DNA from: Archegozetes longisetosus
Lineage: Eukaryota; Arthropoda; Arachnida; Sarcoptiformes; Trhypochthoniidae
Reading direction: 5' to 3'
DNA length: 64,000 bases
NCBI GenBank assembly: GCA_018873245.2
Contig: JAEMBT020000008.1
Coordinates: 6,407,569-6,471,568 of the forward strand
Below the pieces are notes generated by a model, which had not been told where the DNA came from, searched no databases, and worked only from the letters and a program-made list of their open reading frames with translations. Positions 33,312 through 44,481 of the stretch are shown here, in pieces. The position numbers were made by a program, and so were the translations under genes. The first letter of the stretch is position 1; every line of letters begins with the position of its first letter.

Positions 33312-35805
33312 TTACTGATATAGTTCTTGAGTCAATAAAATTTTATCTAATGACCAAAAATATGTTCGATCAATAATTTCTACGCAATGAGGCCTTTGAT
33401 TTGGGTCATCGCTCATCATTCTATCGCACAAATTGGTCACTTCACAATATTTATCCAACAGAACATATGACTCGAAATCAGTTTCAACATTTTCCCTAAA
33501 CAAATAAGCATAGTTTTTAGCTAATTTTACAATTTTCTGTATTTTCATATATTTTTTTCAAACCTATTGCAAAAAAATACCAAATAAACTATCGAAAACG
33601 GCTCTTAAACTCCAGATATCTGCTTTTGTGTCATAGTTGGTGCTATTTCTCACTTCTGGTGCTATATATTTTGGAGTTCCCACATCTGTGGTATGCGATG
33701 GATCTATTGATTCATTCTCTTTATTTCCTTTTCTATTCACTATTTTTGTGCATATTTATGAATAGTAACAAAATCAAAGTCTGCTATTTTAACAGATGCG
33801 CTTCCGTCTGATTTCATCTTTAATAGTATATTCTCTGGTTTTATGTCTCTATGAATTATATTTAGTTGATGTAAATAATTGACACCAATCAATATTTCAT
33901 TGAATATTTGATTCGCGATATGATAACCGAATGAAGTTGAAGTATCTCCTCTTTTATAGTCAGTTTCTTTTCCTGCCGTTTCAATATAATCATTCAAAGA
34001 CTTATCGCATAATTCCGTTTGAATATTAAGTATTAAAGTCAAGCCGGCAAAAGATGAGCAAAAGTGGGCATTAACAGCAAGCTCCTCCTGTAACCAATCA
34101 AAATCATAAACAAGATTACGAGTTAACAACTAAGGCGCTATATTTAACTTTTAGTGAAATTAAATAAGTTTTGAGATATAAATTTTTTAATTGAGATCGA
34201 AATTACAAAAACTAAGTACAGACTAATTCGAGCATTTGATATCTTTGTGGCCTCTGCTGTTATTTTTGCAACATCATTGAACATTTTTAATTCAGTTCCA
34301 CGATAAATACTTTTTTGTTGTTTGAAATAGTTGTATACATTGAAAACAATCTCGCGTGACTGAGAATGTATTGTCTGTCCTTTTCTACCATAACTCACAA
34401 CAATCAAAACAACAAATACTATAAAAATTATCGTAAGATCAAATAAGGCATTCATTTTAACAAAATAACATGTGATGACTTTATTTACATTTTTAAATTT
34501 GCCTCTCTATTACTATGTTACCTATCGCTATGTTGCATATTTTCACTCTGATTGATTGAATGTGTATTCGCTTAAAACTTACTACAGCCCACTTTTGCTC
34601 ATCTTTTGCCGGCTCGACTATAGGCTCCGAAAATTAGACTCTTTCTGAATTGGGTCATCGAGCCAGACATCAAAATATTCAGCCAATCCTTTCGATTTAA
34701 ACTTTTTTCAGCTTTAGTGATAAAAGAATTTCATAATTCTTTGGCAAACTCTTCTTTGTTATGGCGCGCGAACCTCATCTTTTTCACAGCATATTATGAG
34801 ACATCTGTCTTACTCAACTTACTGACTCAAAGTACTTCTCCATAACTGCCTTCTCCAAGTTTTCTATTTGTTTGAAATTACTTTTATAGTTGAATAATAC
34901 AATATCATTAATGAAATTGTCAAACTGTGTTAGCGGCCCTTTCGCAGGTTTATGAGTTATTTTACAATGTTTCAGAAATATATCATTGAATGATTTGAAA
35001 TCAGTTTCTCTGGACTCGACCCCTAACAGTGATTCCCCCCCAAATATAATACCGACCACTCTCTGAAAGTGCAGCACACGTTGTATCACTACGATTTGAT
35101 GCATTTCGACGAATTTATTTGATTGAGTCAATAGTTTGGGAATCAATGAATGAGTTTTTTGGGTTCGTATCATTGAAATTAATTTCATAAATAAATCTCT
35201 CTGTTAATAAGAAGAATATTCGCCGGAGATTGCTACTGATTTGACCGAAGAGCACATCCGTCACGATTGGTTTTGAAGAATTAAAGAGATTTCGATTAGA
35301 AATCTTTAGTTCATTGTCCCAAATGAACGCGCGACGGCTCTCAGTTAATGCCATCGAAGAGGTATTTCCACACTCAATATATTTTACTTTTTCTACAAAC
35401 GTCACGTGATATGGTTGTAACACTTTGTCATAGCTTCCATTCCCAATCTGACCGCTTTCGTTCCAGTCCCAAGCGTAAACATCACCATTAATTGTCAAAA
35501 CGGGCGAATGGTTCAAACCACATTTCACATCAATTATATGCTCAGATTCCAATATTTATTTCTGGCTTATATCCTTTCTCTTCTTCTATTGGATCGTCAT
35601 TAACACAAAAATTACGATCTTTTGATCTATTTCCCAACAATACGAATGAATTACTGCCCCAATGGTAGATTTTTCCATCTGCAGTGCGTGCGATAGTATG
35701 ACTGACGCCATTCTTGAAATCTATGACTTGTTTGCCACACAGTTCCTCTACAATTGATTCACTTATCAATAAATCAAGTATTTTCTTATCATCACTCAAT
35801 GCCAT
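33312..35805 (-). pseudogene. RCC1-repeat + PEK-like kinase gene, copy 1 (broken)
   Basis: Order on the minus strand: RCC1 repeats (about 35805-35115; QVIDFKNGVSHTIARTADGK, then ESEHIIDVKCGLNHSPVLTI), a linker (35190-34814; DFKSFNDIFLKHCKITHK), and a kinase N-lobe at about 34780-34625 (YAVKKMRFARHNKEEFAKEL with the ATP-binding Lys; EYFDVWLDDPIQKESNF). A transposon insertion (34042-34614) follows, then the rest of the kinase: [30 protein letters not shown] (catalytic Asp kept), IADFDFVTI (DFD instead of DFG), TTDVGTPKYIAPEV and a C-lobe ending at 33312. There are at least four frame changes, one at a five-A run near 33740, and several stops. The eIF2-alpha-kinase resemblance rests on the IQTELC and W-x-D/E-D patterns. 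Probably a pseudogene. Confidence 0.75.
34042..34614 (-). mobile_element. 573-bp DNA transposon with perfect 28-bp inverted ends, inserted in kinase copy 1
   Basis: AGCCGGCAAAAGATGAGCAA... at 34042-34069 is the exact inverse of 34587-34614. Between them, a minus-strand frame (34455-34144) contains SREIVFNVYNYFKQQKSIYR and later VAKITAEATKISNARI, a helix-turn-helix pattern seen at the start of DDE-type (DDE_3) arthropod transposases. No DDE domain is present, so the element is non-autonomous. The kinase reading resumes immediately on the far side of each end. A target duplication is not clear by eye. Confidence 0.75.
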
Positions 35806-36635
35806 TAATATTGATATTATCTTGAAAGTCTAAATTTCGAGACAATTCAACATTTTTATATCTTTTAAATTCGTAAACCTTATCACCTTAGTAATAATGA
35901 ACAAACTTCTAGTACTAGCAAGCGATAATTTTATTTTTTCGCCAAAATATTCATTCAGTTTATTGAATAATCTTACTTCCCATTATTTAAATGAAATTAA
36001 AGAAAATTAATTGAAGAATAACTAATGAGCATCTCAGACGACTTATGTAATTTGTATTTGAATATCTCTAAATACTCGTAGCAATAAAGTACACATAAAT
36101 TACTTGCAAGACCTGTGCAAATGATAATATTTTTATTGCTCTACTGATGAACCTATTACTAGGTCGGACTAAAATTTCTGGACTCTCATAAAACATATTG
36201 TGGTCGACCGAATACTTCGAGCGATTTCGGTCAAACCAAATAGTAACTGTCGACTAGATAGTCGGCAGTGAGTTTTTACCTGAGGCTCTGTTCAGTACCC
36301 AATGGCAATCGAGGACCGTCGATACGTATCGGCGGTCAGCAAAGGAATTGAAGGGTCAGGAAAGGAATTAAAAGCAAAATAATGGAAATGCTTTATTTAA
36401 AAGAATTGAACAAAGGAATGATCACTTGATGTTAATTATACGACGACTGAAAAGGAACTACACTGCCTGCTTCACGGTAGTGAGCTTTAAAACGTGTTTT
36501 GGCATGCTTTTCAGGAAGAGGAAATTACAAACAATGTATATGATTGGTTATAATGACAGTAAAATAATAACACTAAAAGTAAAATAACTTGACGATAGGT
36601 GACAGGCCGCCTCAATATACTACAAGTGATATTTT
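35806..36635. other. Upstream of kinase copy 1, intergenic
   Basis: AT-rich DNA, with a slightly GC-richer stretch around 36170-36360. No gene or clear repeat. The region may hold the lost promoter and first codons of copy 1: the N-terminal MDEINK-type leader found in copies 2 and 3 was not recognised here. Confidence 0.4.
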
Positions 36636-36639
36636 AGAT

Positions 36640-37318
36640 ATGATTTTATTTTTATTTAATATATTCTCCATCATCCTGGATGACAGTCTCCCAGCGGCAA
36701 GGGAGGCGTCTTATTCCTTTAAATGAATTTTTTGTATTCATTTATAGTTCCATCAAAAGCACGTATGAGCTCAGTCTCGTTCTGATATCTGACACCTTTA
36801 TGAGGCTGCTTTATTTTAGTGAACCTATCAATATCCGGGGAGCTTAAATCAGGGCTGTACGGGGCTGTCTTAAGACCCTCCAACGGTATCGATTAAAGAA
36901 ATCCTTGATTGTAGGCTGTTTGTGGGGGGAAGTATTATCGTGGAGGATGAGTGGTCGATGAATCCGTGCCTGTCTGATTTCTGGGTACAACCGATTCTCT
37001 AGAAATTCAAGATATTCGACAGAATTGACCATTTCATTTCTTGGAAGAAATTGCCATGCAAGAACCCTATCTTTGTGAAACGCTGCAATTAGAACCGTCG
37101 GTCAGTTTCGGGAGATGGAGTGAAGGCTATAACTCGAGAACCGCTCAACATACGGCCAAAAGTGAATCGTTAGAATCGTTTTTACATCCCAAATTTGCTG
37201 AGCTATAACGTGGTCGTATGCAATGACCTTTGAGTTCGGTATACGTCTAAAACCTAATTGACTTAAAATTTTCACATTGTGCGATTTGCGAAATTCAACC
37301 ACCGTTCGATTGAGCATG
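36640..37318 (-). pseudogene. Decayed mariner-type transposase
   Basis: The minus strand reads from 37317: TVVEFRKSHNVKILSQLGFR and IWDVKTILTIHFWPYVERFS, a stop, then DRVLAWQFLPRNEMVNSVEY, then IHRPLILHDNTSPHKQPTIK (catalytic Asp region, HDN as in mariner) and FFNRYRWRVLRQP. A frame change leads to LSSPDIDRFTKIKQPHKG and ELIRAFDGTINEYKKFI. The D and P-D-(I)-D/R-F spacing matches the mariner D34D region. Stops and frame changes make it inactive. Confidence 0.7.
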
Positions 37319-37674
37319 GCCTAATGTCTCAGTTTGTCTATGAGAGCTACCCTCTATTTGACTTCTGACCTTTCATACAAGCCAAAAATAAATTTAAGTT
37401 GAAAGTTTTGTGAGTTTAAAAGCGTTTCCCTGATTCTTAAAATATTCTTAGACCTACTACTAATCTTCTTAACCTTCCACACACTTGACTACCCTACTTG
37501 ACCTTGTCAGTGGACTCGACCTTCGGTCCTATAGGACCCTTCTGTTTGGCTAAATGTAACAAGGACGAGCATCTTGTCATTATTATAAAGAGTATATATC
37601 AAAAGAAAAATTTCATATCCAGCTACGCACGTTTTAAAAATTTTGCAGCCACGCGCGTATTATACATATATATA

Positions 37675-39450
37675 CACCTGACGCAGAAATTAGGTTGACT
37701 CGCAAAATCTTTATAACTTTTGACTGGATGAACCGATTTTCAAAATTTTTTCACCAAATTAATAATGAATAAATGTAATTTGTTTGACTTAAAATAAATT
37801 TGAATATTCAAGAAGATAAAAAAGTTATAGTGGTTTGAGTAAAGAATCAAATTTTTTTCGGTAAGAAAATTCGGTTTAATGCATTATTGAAACGTCATTT
37901 ATTGAAAATTTGAGCTAAAATTTGTTCGCATTTATTTCACCCTCGATTTCAATTATAAAAATGAATTTTACTGCCGAAGAAAGAGAATTGAAATATCGAT
38001 TATTTATTAAATTAAGAGCTCAAAACATCAGTCAATCGGTGATTATGAGGAGAGTCGATATGTATTCAATCAGTTGTCAATAAATTATAATTATTTCTAT
38101 GATTTTAAGGAATTTCAAAACAGACTTTCTATAAATGGAAAGAAATCGATGACAATCAAGAGCCTTTCCTTACGGTTCCACACAATGCTGGCCGCCATTG
38201 TAAGACAACAGCAGAAGATGACCAGACATTGGCTCTAGCCACTCTTCACAACAATTGGGCTGAAATCAATGAACTCAAAGAAATACCAGAATTGAGAGAC
38301 ATCGAACGGATCCAATCGATTAGTGAGGCCACAATTCGAAATCGTCTCAAAGAACAATGTTTTTAGATATCTAATGATTTTTAAAAATTAATTTTTTTCT
38401 GAATTATCAGGAATTAAGAGAAGAGTGGCGGTGCAGAAAGAGCTATTGACTTGCATTGACCGTCAGAGAAGACTACAATATTCGGAACAGTTTTCTGATT
38501 GGAATTTAATCGATTGGTCATGAGTCATGTCGAATGATGAATTCGCTATCTTTTCTGACGAAAGAGGAAAAACTTACGTCTGGAGGCTGAATAGAACAAG
38601 ATTTGATGAGCATAATATCGCTCTCAGTTCCAGAACACACCGTTTCAGTGTTTCATTTATTGCTTGGTAACTTAAAAATTCTGATTTTGTTTTACTAATT
38701 TCTGCTTCTTCAGTTTTAGTTTTCATGGAATGGGGCCGATATTTCCAGTCGATAGTCTGACAAAAGAGTCCTACACTGAATTTCTGGACAATTCTCTGAT
38801 TCCATACATCTAAACAAATTTCAATGATGGAAACGTTTTAATTTTGCACGACAACCATCCGGTGCACAATTCAAATCATGTTAGAGATTGGATAACCCAG
38901 AACATCAGGCAACACGAAGATTTTGTTTTACCACATCCAAGGTATTTGAGAATTATTAATTGTCGATTTTTTCTGATTTATTGATTTTTCAGTCTTTCTC
39001 TTGATTTGAATCACGTTGAGAATGTTGGCTCGATTTTGAAGCATTTGGTTCGAAATGAGCGCACAATATTTGGTTCGAGAAGAGACATGTTAAGCGCTCT
39101 TAATAGAGCATATGCAAAGCTATCGAACCCTACTTATAGGGGTTACTACATAGATTTGTTGGAATCGATGCCTTGCAGACTCGATGCTGTTCGTTTGTCA
39201 CAGGAGGATCACACAAAATATTGAAATTTTTAAATAAATTCAATAAATTATTTGTTTTTCTCTTAATTTTTCTACTTTTTCATTTGAACTGGAATATTTT
39301 GTCTTCAATATTTTATTTTCAAAAAATGAGTTACATTTTAAGAAATTACATTTATTCTTGATTAATTTGGTGACAAAAAATTTCAAAATCGGTTAATAAA
39401 GTCAAAAGTTATAAAGATTTTGCGGGTCAACCTAATTTCTGCGTCAGGTG
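37675..39450 (+). mobile_element. Tc1/mariner-like element with intron-containing transposase
   Basis: 1776 bases between TA duplications (37673-37674 and 39451-39452). The ends are inverted: CACCTGACGCAGAAATTAGG at 37675, and the exact complement to 39450. The arms extend about 90 bases with good complementarity, including CAAAATCTTTATAACTTTTG. The inside holds a nearly full-length transposase reading. This is the most complete Tc1-class element in the window. Confidence 0.9.
37961..39224 (+). pseudogene. Tc1-like transposase, apparently spliced, two in-frame stops
   Basis: Segments follow one another with intron-like gaps of 50-70 bases. MNFTAEERELKYRLFIKLRA starts at 37961. GISKQTFYKWKEIDDNQEPF (helix-turn-helix) starts near 38113. 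After an AG at about 38409 comes GIKRRVAVQKELLTCIDRQR, later FAIFSDERGKTYVWRLNRTR. FSFHGMGPIFPVDSLTKESY starts near 38714, then LILHDNHPVHNSNHVRDWI (catalytic Asp, HDN). After the last gap (about 38942-38992) come SLSLDLNHVENVGSILKHLV and a tail ending at TGA 39224. Stops occur in NLIDWS*VMSND and IPYI*TNFN. Gaps begin with GT and end in TCAG, but phase is not perfect everywhere. Either a formerly intron-bearing transposase or a gene broken by small insertions. Confidence 0.7.
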
Positions 39451-39652
39451 TATATAATTGAAGTATAGTGTAAGTATAAAGTACGAACTACAGATCAGAT
39501 TTTAAAGAGTGAGGTGTCAACAAATTCCGCATAGAGAGTGAGCAACAAATGCAGTTATAAACTCTCAATGAATCTAAGTCAAAAGTTATCAGGGATCAAA
39601 TGAACGAGATTTAATGAAATTAAGAGACAGAAACATTTAATTGTAACAAAAC

Positions 39653-41167
39653 TTAACCAAACCTAACCAATTCTTCGTTTAATTTGTTCATCGCATCTTT
39701 CAATGTAAACAAACACAATTCCATTTGAATTTGAATCAAAAATTTGTTGTTTCGATCGAATACTCTATGAATTGAGCTGATGTTTATATCAATTCTACAT
39801 GCTTCATATCCATTCGACTCATAATAGTTGTCTTCAATCCAGATCGATTCTATTTTCACAACCAAGTCACTTTTCAATTTTCTTAAAATATCTGTTTCTC
39901 TCTTCACATATTTGCCACTTGATTCAGAATTTCGAATTTCTATTTCTTTTCATTACTTTACGAATGGTTTCGTCAATTGGAATTTTCTTAATGGCATAAA
40001 ATTTGTTGTTTATCTTATTCCTTGCTTCGCTCACAATGCCAAAACCTCTAGAACCAATCAATTTGGTCTCGTTGAATACTTGAGCATAAATTCCGCTTCC
40101 AAATATTCCATTGATAACTACAGTTTCATGTCACTTGAAAATAATGAGCAAAAACCTCATCGAAACTCTTGAATTGCTTTTCAGTCGGAGTTTTTATCAC
40201 TTCTTCTCCACATTGACCCCAAATGAAAATCTTTCCTTCTTTTGAAAGAGCCATTGAAATGTCGTAATCCCAATGTGATGCAATGTCGATGAATTTGTTT
40301 TCACTCTTCAATTTCAACGGAGTTTCACTTTGCTCTTTGATTGTTTCGTCTCCGAGTTGTCCGTATTCATTCGAACCAAACACATAAATATCGCCATCAT
40401 GTGATAAAAATAAACTGTGTAGAACACCACAACTTATTTTCTTAAAAACTTCATCAATTTCGATAAGTTTCGGTGCATTTCTTGAGTCATTTTCTTTCAA
40501 CTTTTTGAAATCTAGTTGTCCAAAATCGTTCGAACCCCAACTGAAAACATTTCCCTTCTCTGTTAAAGCCATTGAATGACAATCACCATATGTTATCGCT
40601 TTAACTTTCTCTCCATTGAATTCATTCATATGATACGGAATCGACACAATTTCATTATTTCCATTCCCAATCTGTCCAGAAACACTCGAAACCCACGCAT
40701 AAACTTGAACGTCAATTGTCAAAACAAGTGAATGAAGTTCACCACAACAAATATCGACAATATTTTTGTCACTCAAATATTGATTCAATTTTGGTTTATA
40801 TTTTGGCATATAAAGCCAAGAATCGTCATCATTTCTTCCATTCCCTAACATTTCATTATTAAAACCCCAACAATAAACTTTACCGTCAATGGTGCGCGCA
40901 ATTGCGTGAAATTCACCATTCTTGAAATCAACGATTTGTTTGTTGCTCAAGTTTTCGTTTAGAGTCAAAATTTTCACTTCATTCCAATGACCAAAACCTA
41001 AAACTACTAAACGATTACTACCGAAAACATAAGTTTCCTCGTCATTTGTGACAATGATTAAATTGATTTCATTCCAAATTTTAAAAACAAAAAATTTTGA
41101 TTATTTTGACGAAATCTTGATTCAAATTCAACCGTTTGAAAATTTCGAATTTGTTGATTTCGTCCAT
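39653..41167 (-). pseudogene. RCC1-repeat + PEK-like kinase gene, copy 2 (truncated kinase)
   Basis: ATG at 41167: MDEINKFEIFKRLNLNQDFV, then a +1 frame change at about 41080 (TGTTTTTAAA), then WNEINLIIVTNDEETYVFGS and at least five RCC1 repeats (FKNGEFHAIARTIDGKVYCW, CCGELHSLVLTIDVQVYAW, DCHSMALTEKGNVFSWGSN, SCGVLHSLFLSHDGDIYVFG, MALSKEGKIFIWGQCGEEV). The leader and repeats align with RCBTB-type propeller starts, and RCC1 repeats fold into a seven-bladed propeller. A kinase N-lobe follows after another frame change: LIGSRGFGIVSEARNKINNK, FYAIKKIPIDETIRKV, and then, after a further break, ETDILRKLKSDLVVKIESIW and IQMELCLFTLKDAMNKLNEE. The frame stops at 39653, so the catalytic loop and C-lobe are missing. 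Likely a pseudogene or a propeller-only product. Confidence 0.75.
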
Positions 41168-41379
41168 TATTGCGATTGCACAAAATTTTCCCATGGAAAC
41201 GAAAGATTTTTACAACACAGTCAAATAAAATCAAATAAAGAGATATTTTATTATCCCTCTGTGTTTAACGTCAGAGTTGCTGGCTGTGTTCATTTCGAAG
41301 GATCTCAATTGATTCAACATTTCATTCAACTTTCCACATTGACCTTCTCAACTTTTGCACTTAACCTCTAATTCTACAG

Positions 41380-42660
41380 TTAATCCTTCTAAATTTTGGG
41401 AATCTACTCACACTCTCCAGTCCACACTGTACATTCGCTTTCTCTCCAACTTTTCACGTTCAAGTTACAAAAGTTGAGATCAGTGTTACTCTTCTGATTG
41501 ACACCAGTTATGATCATTCCCTCAACAGACCATCTCAATCTACTGACTACTGCTTACTTGAGACCTCTACTCAGACTAACTTCAATATCGAGGTGACGAA
41601 TCGCATATCAGGTTTCACACACGGCGCCTATGTGCTACTATCGGACATGCTTTCTACCCCCTCAAGCTCTGCACCACACCCATAGCCCTCCACACAATCA
41701 CGGAGAACAAAACACTTACGTGTTCCACCGTTTCTAGTCTCTCCTTAGTCACAGGCCCCCATCGCACTCAGAGCATCTACTCACATTAAACCTAAGATCA
41801 CAGAGAGAACAGACCGTATTCAGTATAGACGTTCGGTGTCTCAAGTGCTTCAACTGACATACTTTCCACTCTCTCAGACCGTACCGCTCCAACAAACTTG
41901 CTTTAGTTCCAACAATTCAAAACACGCCATACATGTGTTCCAATCAACTTAACTCTCGCCACTGTCAGTCTTTCACTTTCACTCCGCCGTCATTCAATTT
42001 CTTCGGTTTGAATGTCGATTTGTATGGAAAGGACAAATCAAATATTAGACTCCACACACGACACCTATGTGCTACTACCTAATATGCTTTCATTCCCTCA
42101 GGCTCTGCACCACATCCACTGTCTCATCAACACCAGGACCAAACATACGATACCTACGTGTTTCAGAAATTTTTTCACAAGTCTTAAAGGCTCTAGCCAC
42201 AGGCCTCTGTTCGTCGCACTCAGACCATTTACTCATTTGCAACTTGCAAGTACTGAAGGAATGGAGCGCAAATCAGTATCGACACTCGGTACCTTCAGTG
42301 CTTCAACTGATATACTTTCTACTTCTTCAGACTGCACCGTTGTCACTAACTTGTTTAGTTCCAACACATCAGAACACGCAAAAACACGCGTCACTTACGT
42401 ATACTACCAAAAATGAGTCCCACCGCTTTCACCGTCTTTCTTCAGTTACAGACTTGTATTTCTCTCACAGACTATTCCTTCACTTAAAATTTGTAAACAC
42501 TGAACAAACGAAGCGCACATCAGATTCAACAAGTGGCACCGACGTGTTCACCCTGAAAGCTTTCCACTTGAACAGTGTTTCAATCCCATAGACTTCCCAC
42601 GTATCCTCTTTGACTTTCCACTAGTATTAAAGTGTTCTGCTACAGCCCTTTGTTTCTCTC
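41380..42660. repeat. C/T-rich repeat array upstream of kinase copy 2
   Basis: Complex tandem array read here on the plus strand. It recurrently contains CACACGGCGCCTATGTGCTA-type segments, CTCAAGCTCTGCACCACACC and TCGCACTCAGACC segments. It shares long stretches with the array at 47020-49120; 42010-42590 is nearly the same as 48440-49030. Open frames here (42012-42591) are Ser/Thr-rich readings of the repeat and show no domain. Confidence 0.7.
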
Positions 42661-42693
42661 ACTTTTCTTATTTTACATCTTGAATCTGGAAAT

Positions 42694-42775
42694 TATTCAT
42701 TAATTTCGATAAGTTTCGGTGCATTACTTGAGTCATCTTTTTTCAACCCTTTAAAACCCTCTTGTCCAAAACTGA
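42694..42775 (-). pseudogene. Fragment of an RCC1 repeat
   Basis: The minus strand reads SFGQEGFKGLKKDDSSNAPK then LIEINE, matching the segment LDFKKLKENDSRNAPKLIEI of copy 2 and its counterpart in copy 3. It is an isolated, tail-less relic of another family member. Confidence 0.65.
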
Positions 42776-43184
42776 GAGTTTTCAATAACTCATTATTCTC
42801 ATAGCCAATATTTAAGATATAGTTTTTTCAATTCAAACCGATTCAAGTTTCAGAAAAAACTCATTATTCAGTTGGGTAAAATTTCTATTTCTTTTGAGGA
42901 TTAAATTCAATACTTTAAACGTTTCAAATGAAATATTAATCTTTAATTAATTTTTGAAAAATTTGCATTTATTAGTCATTCGCTCAATTTTTATGATTTT
43001 TTCAACAAATATTCATTTATCAAATGATACTGTATTTCAACTGAAAGCGATCAACTCGAAAGCATTATGTATAAGGCACGCACTCTTAATAACCCAAAAT
43101 TTAGATATTGTTTAAGTTCTAATATGTTTCTAAATTTTTTTACAAATTTTCCAAACTCTGACGAATCTTGGTAGAATTTTAGTT

Positions 43185-43878
43185 TCATTTGAATGAAACG
43201 CAAGTGAAAACTTTTTTTTTAATGCAACTAAATTCCTTCTCTTTTATCAATTGACTCAAGCATAAAGTCCAACAATCTCTTCTACTCAGAATTTGATCAA
43301 AATCGGGGCGATCGGCTATTCTGATATCGGCCATTTTGTTGATTAAATCAAATAAATTTGAATATTTTTCCTTAAAGTCGGCATTTTCTCCAATACAACT
43401 GAAAATTGATATAAAATTCATTACAATCAAAAATTAGGAATTTAATTAATGTATAAACATACTGATTGATGTCAATATTGAACAAATCTTGAACGATGAT
43501 TCCTAAGCTAAAAATGTCTGCTTTAGTGACATATTTTGTTCCTCCATTTTCTTCTGGAGCCATATATTTTTGAGTTCCCGGTCCCCGAGTATGTGACTGG
43601 TCTTCAGATTCATGAAAAACAGCCAAACCGAAATCAGCTAGCTTGACAAATCTATCATTTAATCCGTCTAATAACTGAATATTTGTTGGCTTTAGGCCTC
43701 TATGAATTATCGGAGGATTTTGTTTATGCAAGTAATTGATTGCTTCTAGTGTTTCAGAGAATAGTTCATTTTCAATGAAATAGCCCAAAGGAGTCAATAT
43801 TTGGTTAATATCAATTAGTGATTTACCGGTGATTAACGATTTTAATTCGCGGCTTGGGCGCAAAAAATCGTTGCACAT
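43185..43878 (-). pseudogene. PEK-like kinase C-lobe, copy 2b, with HRD changed to HRG
   Basis: Two exons: 43878-43463 and 43398-43185, intron 43399-43462 (GTATGT...TTTCAG). The reading begins MCNDFLRPSRELK, then NYLHKQNPPIIHRGLKPTNI (the catalytic Asp of HRD is Gly here), KLADFGLAVFHESEDQSHTR (DFG kept), GPGTQKYMAPEENGG, KADIFSLGIIVQDLFNIDIN and, after the splice, IADRPDFDQILSRRDCWTL. There is no N-lobe and no ATP-binding lysine. If expressed it could only be a pseudokinase fragment. It is close in sequence to copy 3 (44482-46822), which keeps HRD. Confidence 0.75.
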
Positions 43879-43998
43879 TTATAAGTTTAGTTTGAATGAA
43901 TATATGGTGAAATGTTTTATTTGTAGATTTGAGTTCATTCAATTGAATTTGTGTTAATTGTCGCAATTGTTGTAAACTTAATACCCATTACTCAATCA

Positions 43999-44100
43999 TA
44001 ATTCATAACTATCGAACAAATAAATATCGCCATCACGTGACAACAATATACTGTGTTCTCGACCACAACTTATTTTCACGATAACACTTTGTGTACTTTA
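43999..44100 (-). pseudogene. Fragment of an RCC1 repeat
   Basis: Minus-strand reading VIVKISCGREHSILLSRDGD then IYLFDS, matching the fourth repeat of copies 2 and 3 (SCGYEHSLLLSRDGDIYVFG). It lies upstream of copy 2b and may be what is left of that copy's propeller. Confidence 0.65.
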
Positions 44101-44480
44101 ATAAGAAACTTATTTATAGTTAGAAATAACGTTTGTATTTACTCAATAATTTACTACGCGTACTTTCTTAACTACCCCTTGCAGCGCACGTCTCTAGTAT
44201 AAAAACTGGTTTTACACATCTTTTTGTTAATTAATTACTTTTCTACCTTTTTGTTCGAACGTGCGTTAACGACTTCATATCTATTATACACTTTTAATTG
44301 TTTTTCTAATAATTTTTGAACAACCCTGGTACCTTAAAGTTAATTGTGTTTCAACATAACGTGGGTTTTGGGCAATTTTCTCGTAAAACTCGTAAACACT
44401 TAAAACAAAGATTTTGTTAGAAATCAATTTTTATTAAAATAATCGTTACATTAGTTTCATAATTTACAAACTTGCTCAAT
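44101..44480. other. Spacer between kinase copies
   Basis: AT-rich DNA with a short GC-richer patch near 44150-44210. No coding exon, RNA gene or inverted repeat recognised. Confidence 0.4.
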
Positions 44481-44481
44481 T

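Noticed and set aside
41048..41371. 107-aa plus-strand frame (and 46706-47017)
   Set aside because: Complement of the conserved RCC1-kinase leader and upstream region on the minus strand; similarity between the two frames comes from the gene duplication.
42012..42591. Two overlapping 134-174-aa plus-strand frames
   Set aside because: They lie in the repeat array, overlap in different frames, and similar frames recur in the second array at 48507-48927; no domain is visible.
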